Shown one piece after another: positions 19,082-26,864 of a stretch of DNA of 62,243 bases. The translations under genes and the position numbers were made by a program. The DNA lies in contig JAGRLT010000089.1 in assembly GCA_020441665.1 (NCBI GenBank), positions 1 to 62,243 of the forward strand, in the 5' to 3' direction. The DNA comes from Nitratireductor sp. (GTDB taxonomy: Bacteria > Pseudomonadota > Alphaproteobacteria > Rhizobiales > Rhizobiaceae). Positions within the stretch are counted from its first letter, which is position 1. Every line of letters starts with the position of its first letter. A model generated the notes under the pieces. It was not told where the DNA came from. It saw nothing but the letters and a program-made list of their open reading frames with translations, and made no database searches.

Positions 19082-20167
19082 GGCCGCCTGGGCATAGGCG
19101 GCGGTCGCCACCAGTCGGCCGTCCTGGCCGAAAATGTAGACATGGGACGGATCGAGATAGACCGGCAGATCCATGCCCGGCGTCAGGTCGTGAACGCCGA
19201 GTACGACGCCCACCCAGCGCTCGTCGTGATGATCGAGATGGATGAAGGTCTCCGAACCGGTGATTTCGGTGACGGCAAGCTTGCAGTTGAATTTCTTGGC
19301 CTCGGCAGTGTGCTTTTCCAGCTCCAGGTGGTTGGGCCGGAAGCCGGCCAGATAGCGACCGTCCGCCAGTTCCGCCAGGCGGCCCGAAGCAGCGCTCGAC
19401 TGCCCGTCGCCGAACATGATCCTGGAGCCCGCCTTGGAGATGGACAGGAAGTTCATCGGCGGATCGGAGAACACGCGCGCGGTCGTCGCATCGGCGGGAT
19501 TGCGGTAGATCTGCGGCGTCGGGCCGAACTGGGTGATGCGGCCTTCCCACATGGTGGCGGTGTTGCCGCCGAGCAGCAGCGCCTCTTCCGGCTCCGTCGT
19601 CGCGTAGACGAAGATGGAGCCGGCTTCCTCGAAGATCTTCGGAATCTCGACGCGCAATTCCTCGCGCAGCTTGTAGTCGAGGTTGGCCAGCGGCTCGTCG
19701 AGCAGAACGAGGCCGGCATTCTTGACCAGCGCCCGGGCGAGGGCGCAGCGCTGCTGCTGGCCGCCGGACAGTTCCAGCGGCTTGCGATCCAGCATTGCGC
19801 CGAGCTTCATCAGCTCCGCCGTCTTGCGGACCGCCGCATCGACCTCGGCTGCCGATTTTCCCATCAGGCGCATCGGCGAGGCGATGTTGTCATATACCGA
19901 CATGGCCGGGTAGTTGATGAACTGCTGATAGACCATGGCGACCTGCCGGTCCTGAACCCGCATGCCCGTGACGTCCTCGCCGTTCCACAGGACCCTTCCG
20001 GCGCTCGGCTTGTCGAGGCCCGCCATCAGGCGCATGAGCGAGGTCTTGCCGGCAAGCGTCGGCCCGAGCAGCACGTTCATCGTGCCGTTCGTCAATTCGA
20101 GATCGGTTGGATGGATATGGTGGTTTCCATTCACCACCTTGGACACACCCTCTAGTTTCAGGCTCAT
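19079..20167 (-). CDS. glpS: Glycerol ABC transporter ATP-binding protein (H-loop variant)
   Basis: 362 residues with Walker A GPTLAGKT (35-42), Q-loop VYQQFINYP, canonical signature LSGGQQQR (133-140) and Walker B LVLLDEP (153-159). The H-loop reads ATTEPEEA, with Thr191 where the catalytic switch histidine normally sits. This complements GlpT, which has the histidine but a degenerate signature. The stop codon lies in the inverted repeat of the adjacent MITE, so the original C-terminus may have differed by a few residues. Confidence 0.92.
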   Translation of the reverse strand: MSLKLEGVSKVVNGNHHIHPTDLELTNGTMNVLLGPTLAGKTSLMRLMAGLDKPSAGRVLWNGEDVTGMRVQDRQVAMVYQQFINYPAMSVYDNIASPMRLMGKSAAEVDAAVRKTAELMKLGAMLDRKPLELSGGQQQRCALARALVKNAGLVLLDEPLANLDYKLREELRVEIPKIFEEAGSIFVYATTEPEEALLLGGNTATMWEGRITQFGPTPQIYRNPADATTARVFSDPPMNFLSISKAGSRIMFGDGQSSAASGRLAELADGRYLAGFRPNHLELEKHTAEAKKFNCKLAVTEITGSETFIHLDHHDERWVGVVLGVHDLTPGMDLPVYLDPSHVYIFGQDGRLVATAAYAQAA

Positions 20168-20189
20168 ATCAACCCCTCAGGCAGCGCCG

Positions 20190-21803
20190 TCATTCCGCTG
20201 CCATGCTGTTGCCGTTGCGGCCGCGCTCTGCGGCCATCCACGCGTCCAGTTTCGACTTCTGTTTGTCATTCAGGCGCAGCCCGAGCTTGCTCCTGCGCCA
20301 GATCACGTCATCGGCGGTCTGCGCGAATTCATGGCGCATCAGCCAGGCGACCTCCGCCTGCGTAAGGGTCGCGCCGAAGTCGATGCCGAGATCGTCCGCC
20401 TTTCGCGCTTCCCCCAGAAGCTCCCGGGCGAGCGTACCATAGGCCCGTGCAAGGCGGCGCGCCCACTTGCCTTCCAGAAAGGGGTAATCCGCCTGCAGGC
20501 CGCCCACGAGCGCGTCAAAGCCGTCGACGGGAAAGTCGCCGCCGGGAAGCGCCACGCCCGCCGTCCAGCCCCCGTGCGAACCGGGGAAGCAGCCGGAGAG
20601 CTTCTGCAGCGCATTTTCGGCGAGCCTGCGATAGGTCGTGATCTTGCCACCGAAGACGTTGAGCAGCGGCGCTCCGCCATCGGTATCGAGCGACAGGACA
20701 TAGTCGCGTGTCGCCGCCGTCGCCGATGAGGCGCCGTCGTCATACAGCGGGCGCACGCCGGAATAGGTCCACACGATATCCGATGCGGTCACCGGCGTTT
20801 CAAAGTAGCGCGATGCGAAGTCGCACAGATACTGCTTTTCCGCCTCCGTGCACTTCGCCTCGCCCGGCGCGCCATGATGCTCCTGGTCGGTGGTCCCGAT
20901 CAGGGTGAAGTCGCCTTCATAGGGAATGGCGAAGATGATGCGTCCATCCTCGCCCTGGAAGAAGTAGCATTTGTCGTGGTCGAACAGGCGGCGCGTCACG
21001 ATATGGCTGCCCCGCACCAGACGGACGCCCTCGCTTGAATCGGCCCGGATGGTCGATTTGACGATGTCCGCCACCCACGGCCCACCGGCATTGACCAGGG
21101 CCCGCGCCGCAAAAACCTGTTGTTCGCCCGAATGCTGGTCGGCGACATGGATCTTCCAGTGATCGGAGTGCCGGTCGGTGGAAACCACCTTGTGGCGCGG
21201 CAGGATGGTGGCGCCGCGGTCGCGCGCATCGCCGGCGTTGAGGACGACGAGCCGCGAATCCTCCACCCAGCAGTCGGAATATTCGAAGGCCTTGCGGAAT
21301 TTCTTCTGCAGCGCCTTTCCCGCGGGGTCGGCTGTCAGGTCGAGGGAACGGGTCGGCGGCAGGATCTTGCGCCCCCCCAGATGGTCGTAGATGAAGAGCC
21401 CGAGCCGGATAAGCCAGGCGGGGCGGCGCCCGCGCATCCACGGCATCAGGGTCGACAGCAATCTGGAAGTCGGCGTCTCGTTTCCGAAGCGCATGTCCTC
21501 GTGATAGGGCAGCACGAAACGCATCGGCCGGCTGATATGCGGCATGGCCCTGAGCAGCACTTCGCGTTCGATCAGCGCCTCGCGAACCAGCCGGAATTCA
21601 AAATATTCCAGATAGCGCAGGCCGCCGTGAAACAGCTTGGTCGAAGCCGAGGAGGTGGCTGAACCCAGGTCGTTCATCTCCGCCAGAACGACGGAAAGCC
21701 CCCGACCCGCGGCATCGCGCGCAATCCCGCAACCATTGACGCCGCCGCCAATGATGAACAGGTCGGCCATGCCGTCGATCTGTGTCTGTTGGGTGTCCAT
21801 CAT
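20190..21803 (-). CDS. glpD: Glycerol-3-phosphate dehydrogenase (FAD, aerobic)
   Basis: Oxidises glycerol-3-phosphate to dihydroxyacetone phosphate at the inner membrane, feeding electrons to quinone. The 537-residue protein has the dinucleotide-binding motif DLFIIGGGVNGCGIARDAAG, followed by the GlpD-specific segments SSASTKLFHGGLRYLE and RPLYDDG, and a C-terminal DAO-like domain (LTQAEVAWLMRHEFA). First gene of the glycerol operon, 22 nt upstream of glpS and divergent from glpR. Confidence 0.95.
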   Translation of the reverse strand: MMDTQQTQIDGMADLFIIGGGVNGCGIARDAAGRGLSVVLAEMNDLGSATSSASTKLFHGGLRYLEYFEFRLVREALIEREVLLRAMPHISRPMRFVLPYHEDMRFGNETPTSRLLSTLMPWMRGRRPAWLIRLGLFIYDHLGGRKILPPTRSLDLTADPAGKALQKKFRKAFEYSDCWVEDSRLVVLNAGDARDRGATILPRHKVVSTDRHSDHWKIHVADQHSGEQQVFAARALVNAGGPWVADIVKSTIRADSSEGVRLVRGSHIVTRRLFDHDKCYFFQGEDGRIIFAIPYEGDFTLIGTTDQEHHGAPGEAKCTEAEKQYLCDFASRYFETPVTASDIVWTYSGVRPLYDDGASSATAATRDYVLSLDTDGGAPLLNVFGGKITTYRRLAENALQKLSGCFPGSHGGWTAGVALPGGDFPVDGFDALVGGLQADYPFLEGKWARRLARAYGTLARELLGEARKADDLGIDFGATLTQAEVAWLMRHEFAQTADDVIWRRSKLGLRLNDKQKSKLDAWMAAERGRNGNSMAAE

Positions 21804-22021
21804 TCCTCCGGCGCCAATTCAGACACAAATCGAATTTAATCGCAATGCTATTTTTTCTTTTTTCTTCGGTTTTTTTACAATTCATTTTCCTTTTTTCATT
21901 TTTTGAGCTAATTAAGCCAATTTACTGAAAATACACGCATTTTCTTGTAATTTTCACCTTCGCGTAAGCAGTGGAGCCGGTATTGGTTGGCGAAAGCGGA
22001 CTAAATTTCTTTCAAATTCTT

Positions 22022-22042
22022 TTCGTTTTGGGTAAAAACGAA
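22022..22042. promoter_or_regulatory. Candidate GlpR operator
   Basis: Perfect 8-bp inverted repeat TTCGTTTT-N5-AAAACGAA in the glpD-glpR intergenic region, 31 bp before the glpR start. DeoR-family repressors bind AT-rich palindromes with a TTCG core. The rest of the region (21835-21960) is unusually T-rich for this genome and probably holds the two promoters. Confidence 0.55.
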
Positions 22043-22072
22043 CACTAGGGAAAATCATGTGGGAGAGGGGCG

Positions 22073-22825
22073 TTGAGCCTTCGCAAGGGTGAGATCGTCG
22101 CTTTGATGCGGCTGGAGGGCAAGGCAACCGTCGAACAGCTTGCCGAGCATTTCGGTGTAACCGTTCAGACCATCCGCCGCGATCTCGGGGAATTGGAGGA
22201 CGACGGCAAGATCAGCCGCGTCCATGGCGGCGCGGTCATCCGCAGCGGCGTTACCAACATTCAGTATGAGGAACGGCGCAACCTGTTCGCCGAGGCCAAG
22301 GAGCGCATTGCCAAGCGCGTCGCCCGCGACGTTCCCGACGACATCTCCCTGTTCATCAACATCGGAACCACGACGGAAGCCGTGGCGCGCGAACTGCTGA
22401 ACCATTCCAATCTGACCGTCGTCACCAACAACATGAACGTCGCCAACATTCTCGCCGCCAATGAAAGCTGCGAAATCATCGTTTCCGGCGGCACGCTGCG
22501 CCGCTCCGATGGCGGGCTGGTCGGCGATCTGGCAACGCAGATGATCGAGCAGTTCAAGGTCGATATCGCGATCATCGGAGCCTCGGCCCTGGACGAGGAG
22601 GGGGATCTGCTCGATTTCGACCTGCGCGAGGTGCGCGTGTCGAAATCGATCATCCGCCATGCCCGCAAGGTCTTCCTCGTCACCGATCATTCCAAGTTCG
22701 AACGCTCGGCGCCGGTGCGCATCGCATCCTTCTCCGAAATGGACGCAATCTATACCGACAGACCGTTTCTGGCCGAACTGAACCGCAAATGCGCCGAGTG
22801 GGGCGTATCGGTGATCGTGGCATAG
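22073..22825 (+). CDS. glpR: DeoR-family repressor of glycerol metabolism
   Basis: 250 residues: N-terminal DeoR helix-turn-helix (RKGEIVALMRLEGKATVEQL...VTVQTIRRDLGELE), then the sugar-phosphate-sensing domain with INIGTTTEAVA, VTNNMNVA and VSGGTLRRSDGG...GDLA. It probably senses glycerol-3-phosphate and represses the divergent operon. The start is TTG at 22073: an excellent ribosome site (GGGAGAGGGG) ends just before it, and the nearby ATG at 22057 is out of frame. Confidence 0.92.
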   Translation: MSLRKGEIVALMRLEGKATVEQLAEHFGVTVQTIRRDLGELEDDGKISRVHGGAVIRSGVTNIQYEERRNLFAEAKERIAKRVARDVPDDISLFINIGTTTEAVARELLNHSNLTVVTNNMNVANILAANESCEIIVSGGTLRRSDGGLVGDLATQMIEQFKVDIAIIGASALDEEGDLLDFDLREVRVSKSIIRHARKVFLVTDHSKFERSAPVRIASFSEMDAIYTDRPFLAELNRKCAEWGVSVIVA

Positions 22826-22897
22826 AAGCGAGCGACGCCGCAGTGACGCGCCAGCTTCGCCGGGGTCTGAAAAATCCAATTATTTCAAATGGTTGTT

Positions 22898-22971
22898 TGG
22901 AGCGGGTAGCGGGAATCGAACCCGCATATTCAGCTTGGAAGGCTGCTGCTCTACCATTGAGCTATACCCGC
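22898..22971 (-). tRNA. tRNA-Gly (anticodon TCC)
   Basis: The reverse strand reads GCGGGTATAGCTCAATGG at the 5' end, anticodon loop CTTCCAA (TCC) and T-arm GCGGGTTCGATTCCCGC, and ends in encoded CCA. All stems pair. Confidence 0.96.
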
Positions 22972-23057
22972 AATGCCGCCTCGCCCGCATTCCGGTTCAA
23001 ACGGGCTCGCGCCTTCCCGGCAGGGAGCGTGTCCGGCGCGGGTTCAGGGACGGTGGA

Positions 23058-23142
23058 TGGTGGGGGAAGTAGGACTCGAACCTACGAAGCATTACGCAGC
23101 GGATTTACAGTCCGCCCCCTTTGCCGCTCGGGACATTCCCCC
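23058..23142 (-). tRNA. tRNA-Tyr (anticodon GTA)
   Basis: An 85-nt class II tRNA on the reverse strand: acceptor GGGGGAA, anticodon loop CTGTAAA (GTA), long variable arm, T-arm GTAGGTTCGAGTCCTAC, then A and encoded CCA. It is co-oriented with tRNA-Gly, about 90 nt upstream of it. Confidence 0.97.
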
Positions 23143-23253
23143 ATCGCGACCGTCAGGCCGCGCGGGTTATCGCCAGTGACCGGCGCCATGTCAAGCACGG
23201 CTTGCAGCGAATTTTACACTGGCTGAAACTTTCCCGCCGCGTATAAGGACGGC

Positions 23254-24189
23254 ATGTCGAATTCAAGCAATGACGGCCCCGGAAGCAGTGGACGCGGCGG
23301 TGGCGGCGGCGGAAAACCGGGCTCTCCGAGCGAGGCCCATGACCGCCACCACGCCGAATTGCGCCGCAAGCGCCGCGACGCCGCGCGCGCCGGGCGGGGC
23401 GAATCGATCGGCAGCGAGGACAGGGCGGGCTTTGCCGGCAAGCCGCGCCGCAGGATCGACCGCGAGGATCCCGCGCGCCTGTTCGTCTATGGCCTGCACA
23501 CCGTGCGCCAGGCGCTGCTGAACCCCGCCCGCCGCAAGCTCGCACTGTATGTGACGGCCAATGCCCTGCAACGCCTCGAGCTTGCCGCCGATCAGCTTGC
23601 CGGCATTGCCATCCATGAGCGCTCGCCGCGCGATCTCGACCGTCTGGTTGGCTCGGACGCCGTCCACCAGGGCTGCGTGCTCGAGACCGAGCCGCTCACC
23701 CCGCGCCGTCTGGAGGAGCTTTCGCACGCCAGTCTGGTGCTCGTTCTCGACCAGGTGACCGATCCGCACAATGTCGGCGCCATCATGCGGTCGGCCGTTG
23801 CGATGGGCGCCGGCGCGCTGATCACCACGTCGCGCCATTCGCCGGTCGAGACCGGCGTGCTGGCGAAGTCGGCCTCGGGCGCGCTCGACCTGATCGACCA
23901 TCTGGAGGTGCGCAACCTTGCCGAGGCGATCGAGGAACTGAACCGCCAGGGCTTCCAGACCATCGGTCTCGACAGCGAGGGGGAAGGGCAGCTCGAGGAG
24001 ACGGCCCGGCCGGGGCGGATCGCCCTGGTGCTCGGTTCGGAGGGCAGGGGCCTGCGCCAGAAGACCCGCGAGACCTGCACGGCGCTGGCCCGCATCGACA
24101 TGCCGGGCGAGATCAAGTCGCTCAACGTCTCCAACGCGGCGATCCTGTCGCTGTACATCGCGCGCCGCGTTCTCAATCCGCAGCGATAA
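23254..24189 (+). CDS. rlmB: 23S rRNA (guanosine-2'-O-)-methyltransferase, TrmH/SpoU family
   Basis: Methylates a ribose in 23S rRNA using SAM. 311 residues: a Gly/Arg-rich, disordered N-terminus of about 70 residues, the substrate-binding domain (FVYGLHTVRQALL), then the SPOUT knot with motif 1 LDQVTDPHNVGAIMRSA, motif 2 LVLGSEGRGLR and motif 3 MPGEIKSLNVSNAAILSLY. The ATG at 23254 fits the family start. RlmB next to tRNA-Tyr, tRNA-Gly and tRNA-Thr is a common alphaproteobacterial arrangement. Confidence 0.94.
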   Translation: MSNSSNDGPGSSGRGGGGGGKPGSPSEAHDRHHAELRRKRRDAARAGRGESIGSEDRAGFAGKPRRRIDREDPARLFVYGLHTVRQALLNPARRKLALYVTANALQRLELAADQLAGIAIHERSPRDLDRLVGSDAVHQGCVLETEPLTPRRLEELSHASLVLVLDQVTDPHNVGAIMRSAVAMGAGALITTSRHSPVETGVLAKSASGALDLIDHLEVRNLAEAIEELNRQGFQTIGLDSEGEGQLEETARPGRIALVLGSEGRGLRQKTRETCTALARIDMPGEIKSLNVSNAAILSLYIARRVLNPQR

Positions 24190-24291
24190 AGAGACTCAGC
24201 TTCAACGGGTTGGCGGCAAAACCGGAATCATCCTGTAAGGATAAGCCCGGACGGGCCGGGGCCGGGGCCGCAGCCCGTGCCCGGCGGCGGC

Positions 24292-24858
24292 CTACTTGTC
24301 GAGATGCACCTCGTTTTCGGGCTGGCCGATCACCTCGCCATCCTTGATGTCGGCGACGTCGTTGAAGGTGATGATCTTCGGCCCGCCCAGATCGATGGTG
24401 CAATAGGTGCCATAGGCGCAATCCTCCGATCCGCCGGCGACCTCCGTCATGCCTTTCTGGCTGCCCTGCGGCGCGACCGTGATGATGAGCAGCCCGTTGG
24501 CGTGGTAGCGGTAGCGATGGCCGCCACGGTGGTAGTCGCGATGGCTTGAGCCCAGGCGCCCGCTGGCGATCTGCGGCACCGTGCGGCCGGCAAGCGTGCG
24601 CATGCCGTCATGATGCGAGAAGCGGTGCCGTTTCGTGCCGCTGCGCCAGTAGCCGCTATAGGCATGGCTGCCGGAAGACTTGAGATGGTGCATCTTGCGG
24701 GAAAGAGAGTGCAGCTTGCCGCTCGGCTTGAGATGGCGGAGTTCGCCGGCACCGGCCGGTTGCGAGGCAGCGACGCCGATCGCCATCGCCGCGGCCAGCA
24801 CGGCAGCCATCGCGGCCCGGGATTTCACAAAACGCGAGAAGAAGGCAGCGCGGCGCAT
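24292..24858 (-). CDS. Secreted His/Gly-rich protein, function unknown
   Basis: 188 residues with a clear Sec signal (AAMAAVLAAAMAIGVAASQPAGAG). The mature middle part is rich in His, Arg, Tyr and Ser (for example SSHRDYHRGGHRYRYHANG). A C-terminal part has two cysteines (EDCAYGTYC) and ends KDGEVIGQPENEVHLDK. The histidines could bind metal, but this is only composition. Family not recognised. Confidence 0.7.
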   Translation of the reverse strand: MRRAAFFSRFVKSRAAMAAVLAAAMAIGVAASQPAGAGELRHLKPSGKLHSLSRKMHHLKSSGSHAYSGYWRSGTKRHRFSHHDGMRTLAGRTVPQIASGRLGSSHRDYHRGGHRYRYHANGLLIITVAPQGSQKGMTEVAGGSEDCAYGTYCTIDLGGPKIITFNDVADIKDGEVIGQPENEVHLDK

Positions 24859-25137
24859 GGGATCGCTCCTGTTGTCCCCGGTCTAAGGGGATCAGGGCGG
24901 AAGGCCGGCTTATCCTCCGGTCAGCGGCCGCCCTGCGTCTGGCCGCATCTCGCTTCAATCTAGGCCCGGGCGGAAGCGCCAGCAAGGGCAGGGGCGAAAG
25001 GTTAACCGGGTTTTACCAAACAGGGTTAACGGCAGGTGAAGGGTCGCGCCGCGCGCGACAGGCCAGACGGTGAACCGGTTTGGGCACTGGACGGGGGCAC
25101 TGGACAGGGGACGCCAATATGCTATCAGCGGCCCAGT

Positions 25138-25213
25138 GCCCTTGTAGCTCAGCTGGTAGAGCAGCTGATTTGTAATCAGCGGGTCGGCGGTTCGAGTCCG
25201 TCCGGGGGCACCA
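25138..25213 (+). tRNA. tRNA-Thr (anticodon TGT), island attachment target
   Basis: 76 nt: acceptor GCCCTTG, D-arm GCTCAGCTGGTAGAGC, anticodon loop TTTGTAA (TGT), T-arm GGCGGTTCGAGTCCGTC, encoded CCA. The acceptor 3' strand CGGGGGC gives two T-G pairs, perhaps introduced with the island. The 3' end is part of the direct repeat that bounds the genomic island. Confidence 0.95.
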
Positions 25214-25343
25214 ATTCGGACTTTCCGTGTTGGAAGTCCGCTAACACCTTGAACGGTAAGGTGGTTTTGGCGGTTCGATAGCCCTCATTTCTATGGTAGG
25301 TAATGCGCTCCGAGAAGGCCAGTCTGAGCACAAGTGTCTTCAT
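25176..25343 (-). pseudogene. Detached C-terminal tail of the island serine recombinase
   Basis: A 55-residue frame with the typical tail of large rhizobial serine recombinases: MKTLVLRLAFSERITYHRNE, then GYRTAKTTLPFKVL and GKSELVPP. The last codons are encoded by the antisense of the tRNA-Thr 3' end and stop inside the tRNA gene. Its start overlaps the stop of the main recombinase frame in a different frame. It is therefore the 3' end of the same gene after an internal deletion that changed frame. Through the att core it matches the frame at the other island end. Confidence 0.7.
25197..25223. repeat. attL: left direct repeat of the island
   Basis: 27 bp that include the last 17 bases of tRNA-Thr and 10 bases beyond. 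It recurs at 34994-35020 with one mismatch (G at 25204, C at 35001). The flanking word GCGGTTCGAG is also shared, but at the right end a 5-base GTTAA insertion separates it from the core. Confidence 0.9.
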
Positions 25344-26386
25344 GGAGTAGCGGTTGGCTGGAGCGATTGGACGATGTCTGCGAACTCGCCTTCGATCTGA
25401 GCGCGGGGGATGGACTTGCGATAGCTGTCACAGCCCTTGGTGTCGCAAAGATAGTAGGGATAGGTATTGCTACGGCCCTTTGAGAAGCAGGCGGTAAAGG
25501 GATTGCCGCAATCCCCGCACAGAACGAAGCCACGCAAGGGGAAGCTCTCATTGAGGTTCTTGCGTAGAGGAGCCTTGACCTTGCCTACTCGGCGTTCCTG
25601 TACCTTCTCATAGGTTTCCAGCGAGATGAGCGGCTCGTGTTTCGCCTTGAGCCATTGGATGCCATAGCCCTCATTGCAGATGTAACCGGCATAGAGTGGC
25701 CTGGTAAGAAGTTCCGTGACCCGCTGTTGGGGAACACGGCCCTTCTTGTCCTTCGGGTAGTCGGGATGGCTTTCCAGGAAGCGGCGAACTTCCGCCAAGG
25801 TCTCGAGACGCCCACAGGCATAGCTCTCATAGGCTTCACGGACCACGGAAGCGATGGGCTCATCCGGTACAAGGACATGACCACCAGCCTTTGCCTTGAC
25901 GTATGTGTAGCCCTTGGGCGCTGCCAGCGCCCAATAGCCTTGCTCCATCCGGGCACGCGTCTTTTGCCTTGTCTGACGCGCGTTCTGTTCACGCTCCAGT
26001 GTCCCGGTTGCCGCCATGACGGTCTCGTAGAACTTTCCCTCGGGCGTATCCTCGAAGTTGAAGTTGAGGCAAAGGCGGATCGCGTTGCGCGCCTGCATCT
26101 CGCGGCGCAGCGCCAGATGGAATTCGGTGTCGCGGCTGTAGCGTTTCAGATCATCGAATATGACGAGATAGCGCTTGTGTGGATTGGCATCGAGATGGGC
26201 CAAGAGATCGACCATGCCTCGACGCTTCATGAAGTCGCCACCGCCAGTCATCACATCGGGAAAGATCTTCTCGACTTCGCAGCCGAGCTGTCGCGCCTTT
26301 TCCCGGCAGCGATGCTCCTGGGATTGCAATCCACTGCCTTCTTCTTCCTGCCTGGCACTGGACACCCGGCAATAGATCAGGGTCAT
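25340..26386 (-). CDS. Large serine recombinase (island integrase), internally deleted
   Basis: 348 residues: catalytic resolvase domain starting MTLIYCRVSSARQEEEG (nucleophile serine in YCRVSS) with FDDLKRYSRD. A Recombinase domain follows (APKGYTYVKAKAGG...VVREAYESYACG...LLTRPLYAGYICN), then the zinc ribbon CGDCGNPFTAC...CDTKGC. The frame stops just after IVQSLQPTATP. The usual coiled-coil region of roughly 100 residues is missing, and the family C-terminal tail continues in another frame (25176-25343). Coiled coils control directionality and synapsis, so this copy is probably defective. It would drive integration at tRNA-Thr. Confidence 0.85.
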   Translation of the reverse strand: MTLIYCRVSSARQEEEGSGLQSQEHRCREKARQLGCEVEKIFPDVMTGGGDFMKRRGMVDLLAHLDANPHKRYLVIFDDLKRYSRDTEFHLALRREMQARNAIRLCLNFNFEDTPEGKFYETVMAATGTLEREQNARQTRQKTRARMEQGYWALAAPKGYTYVKAKAGGHVLVPDEPIASVVREAYESYACGRLETLAEVRRFLESHPDYPKDKKGRVPQQRVTELLTRPLYAGYICNEGYGIQWLKAKHEPLISLETYEKVQERRVGKVKAPLRKNLNESFPLRGFVLCGDCGNPFTACFSKGRSNTYPYYLCDTKGCDSYRKSIPRAQIEGEFADIVQSLQPTATP

Positions 26387-26861
26387 CAGTCCAGAAGGTA
26401 TTCAAATGTGTGCGCCGAAACGCTTCAATAGGTTCAACACTCTGGGCGTTAGGGGGGTTATGTCCTCTGGGGGTCAATGGCCCAATCCTGTAATCCTCTA
26501 ATATTTTTGCAAAAGCATCTCTTGCATGATCCGGAATATACAATGCCACCGTACGAGAATTTGGCGTATCTCTGACAGCACCCGGTCGAATGCCCTTGCT
26601 TTTTCGTTCCAAAATATCAGGGTTTGTCCCACGGCGAAGTTCGACTTCAATAAATCCGCCCTGCGCCGGCTCTAAACGGTCGTCTTGACCTCGAATTTCG
26701 TCAGTTACTGAAAGAGCCGCATCCAATTCGTAAAGCAGTTTAGCTCCATGTTCTGCCCGTATTCTTGGAATACTTGAGCCACCCGTGCTGGAGCCAGTAT
26801 ATTCGCTTGAATTACGGAGTGCCGAAATATTAATATGCGGAAGTATAAAACGAGAGGTCAT
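26370..26861 (-). pseudogene. N-terminal fragment of S8 (subtilisin-like) peptidase partner of the ATPase
   Basis: About 160 credible residues starting MTSRFILPHINISALRNSSE and reaching FWTDDPDLLP. They show the N-terminal, pre-catalytic layout of S8-family proteases that are encoded directly after SpoVK-like AAA+ ATPases. The recombinase gene begins inside this frame at 26386; beyond about 26370 the frame (open to 26151) is antiparallel noise. The catalytic Asp/His/Ser domain is absent. The start lies 3 nt after the ATPase stop. The assignment to S8 rests on this pairing and N-terminal resemblance. Confidence 0.55.
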
Positions 26862-26864
26862 ATG

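Noticed and set aside
25214-25240. Short inverted repeat just after tRNA-Thr, considered as a tRNA terminator
   Set aside because: The stem has a bulge and no T run; the sequence is explained better as the att core plus the recombinase tail.
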